From an uncultured Chryseobacterium sp. (GTDB lineage: Bacteria > Bacteroidota > Bacteroidia > Flavobacteriales > Weeksellaceae), in assembly GCA_913777465.1 (NCBI GenBank), contig CAJYRQ010000052.1, forward strand, positions 1 through 34,284: 34,284 nt of DNA, given 5' to 3'. Positions within the stretch are counted from its first letter, which is position 1. Each line of letters begins with the position of its first letter. This document shows positions 33,277-34,284 of this stretch, piece by piece. The notes under the pieces are model-generated. The model saw nothing but the letters and a program-made list of their open reading frames with translations. It made no database searches and was not told where the DNA came from. A program made the position numbers and the translations under genes.

Positions 33277-34284
33277 TTATACTTTCAATAATCGATAAAT
33301 TGTATAGAAACTTAACAAAAATCCCATAGTAAATGCAAATGAACTCAATAAATCTCCTCTAAGCATGAAGAAGAACATGCCTAGTGTTATAAAATAAGCT
33401 ATTTTGATAAAGTTTCTTTTGTTGTGAAATTGAGTCCAATATATTTTATCGCAATAAGCAGTAACATAACTGATTAGTACCGTAAAAAGAAAAATTCCAA
33501 AGATTCCAAAATTAATATAACCTTCTGCAAAAAAGTTAGCAGAAATATTATCAAAACTAAATCTTAACTGATTGGCCAAATAAGAACCTGATCCTTCAGG
33601 CTTACTAGGCCAAACGGCACGAGGAACCCAAAAAAATATAACGCCTAAGAGTTGTCTGCCCCATGTTACGTCAGAATGTGATAAAATTAAAGAAAAATTT
33701 TGAAAACTATCAAAATGTCCTGAATTAAACATCTTAAAGTCCAATCCGAATTTTACCGAGGAAAGTTTAGAAAAATCCCTGAAATAATTCAAAGTAGGAA
33801 AGACAAACAGTAAACCAAGTATTAATGATGCCGAAAAAACATTTTTCCTTTTAAAAAAATCAAAAACAATCAATAACAGCGGTAAATATATTGCTGCTGC
33901 GTAAAAACGTGCTATTCCGAAAGGCGAACAGGTGATCAAAGCTATTACTAATAATATTATTTTGATTACAAGTTTTTTTTTAATAGTAGAAATATAAAAT
34001 AAAAAACACAAAAAAGAAATTGGACGTAAAAACTGAGCTATGATCAGATTTAAAGAAGTTGATTCTGTAGATAATTCCTTTTTTAACTCTCCACCTCTTA
34101 CTAACATACTGAGTATACTAAAATTATTAGAATACAGAACTGCGACAAATGAAAATAGCGACAAAGTAATCAGCAGAAAAGATTTGCTCAGTGATAATTG
34201 TGTGGGAATATCATATTTCTTAAGATCTACACGATCAAACTTTTTAAGTTTATAAAAAAAGTTATAGAAAAATGTATAAGAAAT
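33277..34284 (-). CDS. O-antigen polymerase (Wzy-like), 5' end outside the window
   Basis: The reading frame stays open to the right edge of the window, so 335 residues are visible and the true start lies beyond it. The protein is polytopic: many hydrophobic helices, with a long loop between about 33600 and 33760 that holds LGVIFFWVPRAVWPSKPEGSG. This proline-arginine motif is typical of oligosaccharide repeat-unit polymerases. It should join lipid-linked repeat units at the outer face of the inner membrane. A flippase (Wzx) gene is expected nearby, to the right. Confidence 0.87.
   Translation of the reverse strand: MSYTFFYNFFYKLKKFDRVDLKKYDIPTQLSLSKSFLLITLSLFSFVAVLYSNNFSILSMLVRGGELKKELSTESTSLNLIIAQFLRPISFLCFLFYISTIKKKLVIKIILLVIALITCSPFGIARFYAAAIYLPLLLIVFDFFKRKNVFSASLILGLLFVFPTLNYFRDFSKLSSVKFGLDFKMFNSGHFDSFQNFSLILSHSDVTWGRQLLGVIFFWVPRAVWPSKPEGSGSYLANQLRFSFDNISANFFAEGYINFGIFGIFLFTVLISYVTAYCDKIYWTQFHNKRNFIKIAYFITLGMFFFMLRGDLLSSFAFTMGFLLSFYTIYRLLKV

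Overview
The window reads as chromosome of a flavobacterium of the Weeksellaceae type, most like Chryseobacterium. The grounds are a PorX-type response regulator, a type IX secretion (T9SS) type A sorting domain, a fused lpxC-fabZ gene, a small peptide with the MKKLTKKDLxxINGG leader seen in that group, weak Shine-Dalgarno sites, and many -7 boxes of the Bacteroidetes form TAnnTTTG just upstream of genes. No tRNA, rRNA, insertion sequence, integrase or CRISPR array was seen.

Left part (1-9.2 kb): an ABC exporter and an LptB-type ATPase on the minus strand. The LptB protein carries an unexpected C-terminal domain of about 113 residues. Next come a plus-strand pair (an unknown 242-residue protein and a GG-leader peptide), hemB (minus), a tiny T9SS-sorted protein (plus), a NatA/NatB-like ABC-2 exporter (plus) and an outer-membrane beta-barrel protein (minus).

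Middle part (9.2-20.4 kb): a dense minus-strand lipid A cluster, lpxD - lpxC/fabZ - lpxA - small secreted protein - efp - second lpxD-like gene - sucD. It is preceded by an HD phosphohydrolase gene that is divergent from porX. After porX come xth (exonuclease III) and an RlpA-like protein. A 642-base gap then holds a possible small transcript.

Right part (20.4 kb to the end): rimO, then a minus-strand surface polysaccharide locus, richer in A+T to the eye and cut by the window edge. Transcription runs from high to low coordinates: Wzy-like polymerase (partial), glycosyltransferase, N-acetyl sugar amidotransferase (WbuX/WbpG/LfnA type), HisH-like and HisF-like partners, FnlA/CapE, a cupin protein, FnlB/CapF, FnlC/CapG, a WbuB-like glycosyltransferase, a sugar epimerase/reductase, a WecA/WbpL-like initiating transferase and RmlC. 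The three Fnl enzymes make UDP-N-acetyl-L-fucosamine. The amidotransferase trio should convert the acetamido group to an acetamidino group, as in the O antigens of Pseudomonas aeruginosa O12 and Escherichia coli O145. The predicted product is therefore a glycan with 2-acetamidino-2,6-dideoxy-L-galactose (L-FucNAm). The HisF-like protein has lost one of the two catalytic aspartates needed for histidine synthesis, which fits a role only in ammonia delivery.

The window thus joins lipid A synthesis, LPS export (LptB), O-polysaccharide synthesis and T9SS control (PorX). In bacteria with a T9SS these meet at the surface, where type A cargo can be anchored to LPS. The points most worth following are the LptB C-terminal domain, the FucNAm locus with its altered HisF, the unknown gene plus GG-leader peptide, and the possible leaderless promoters.
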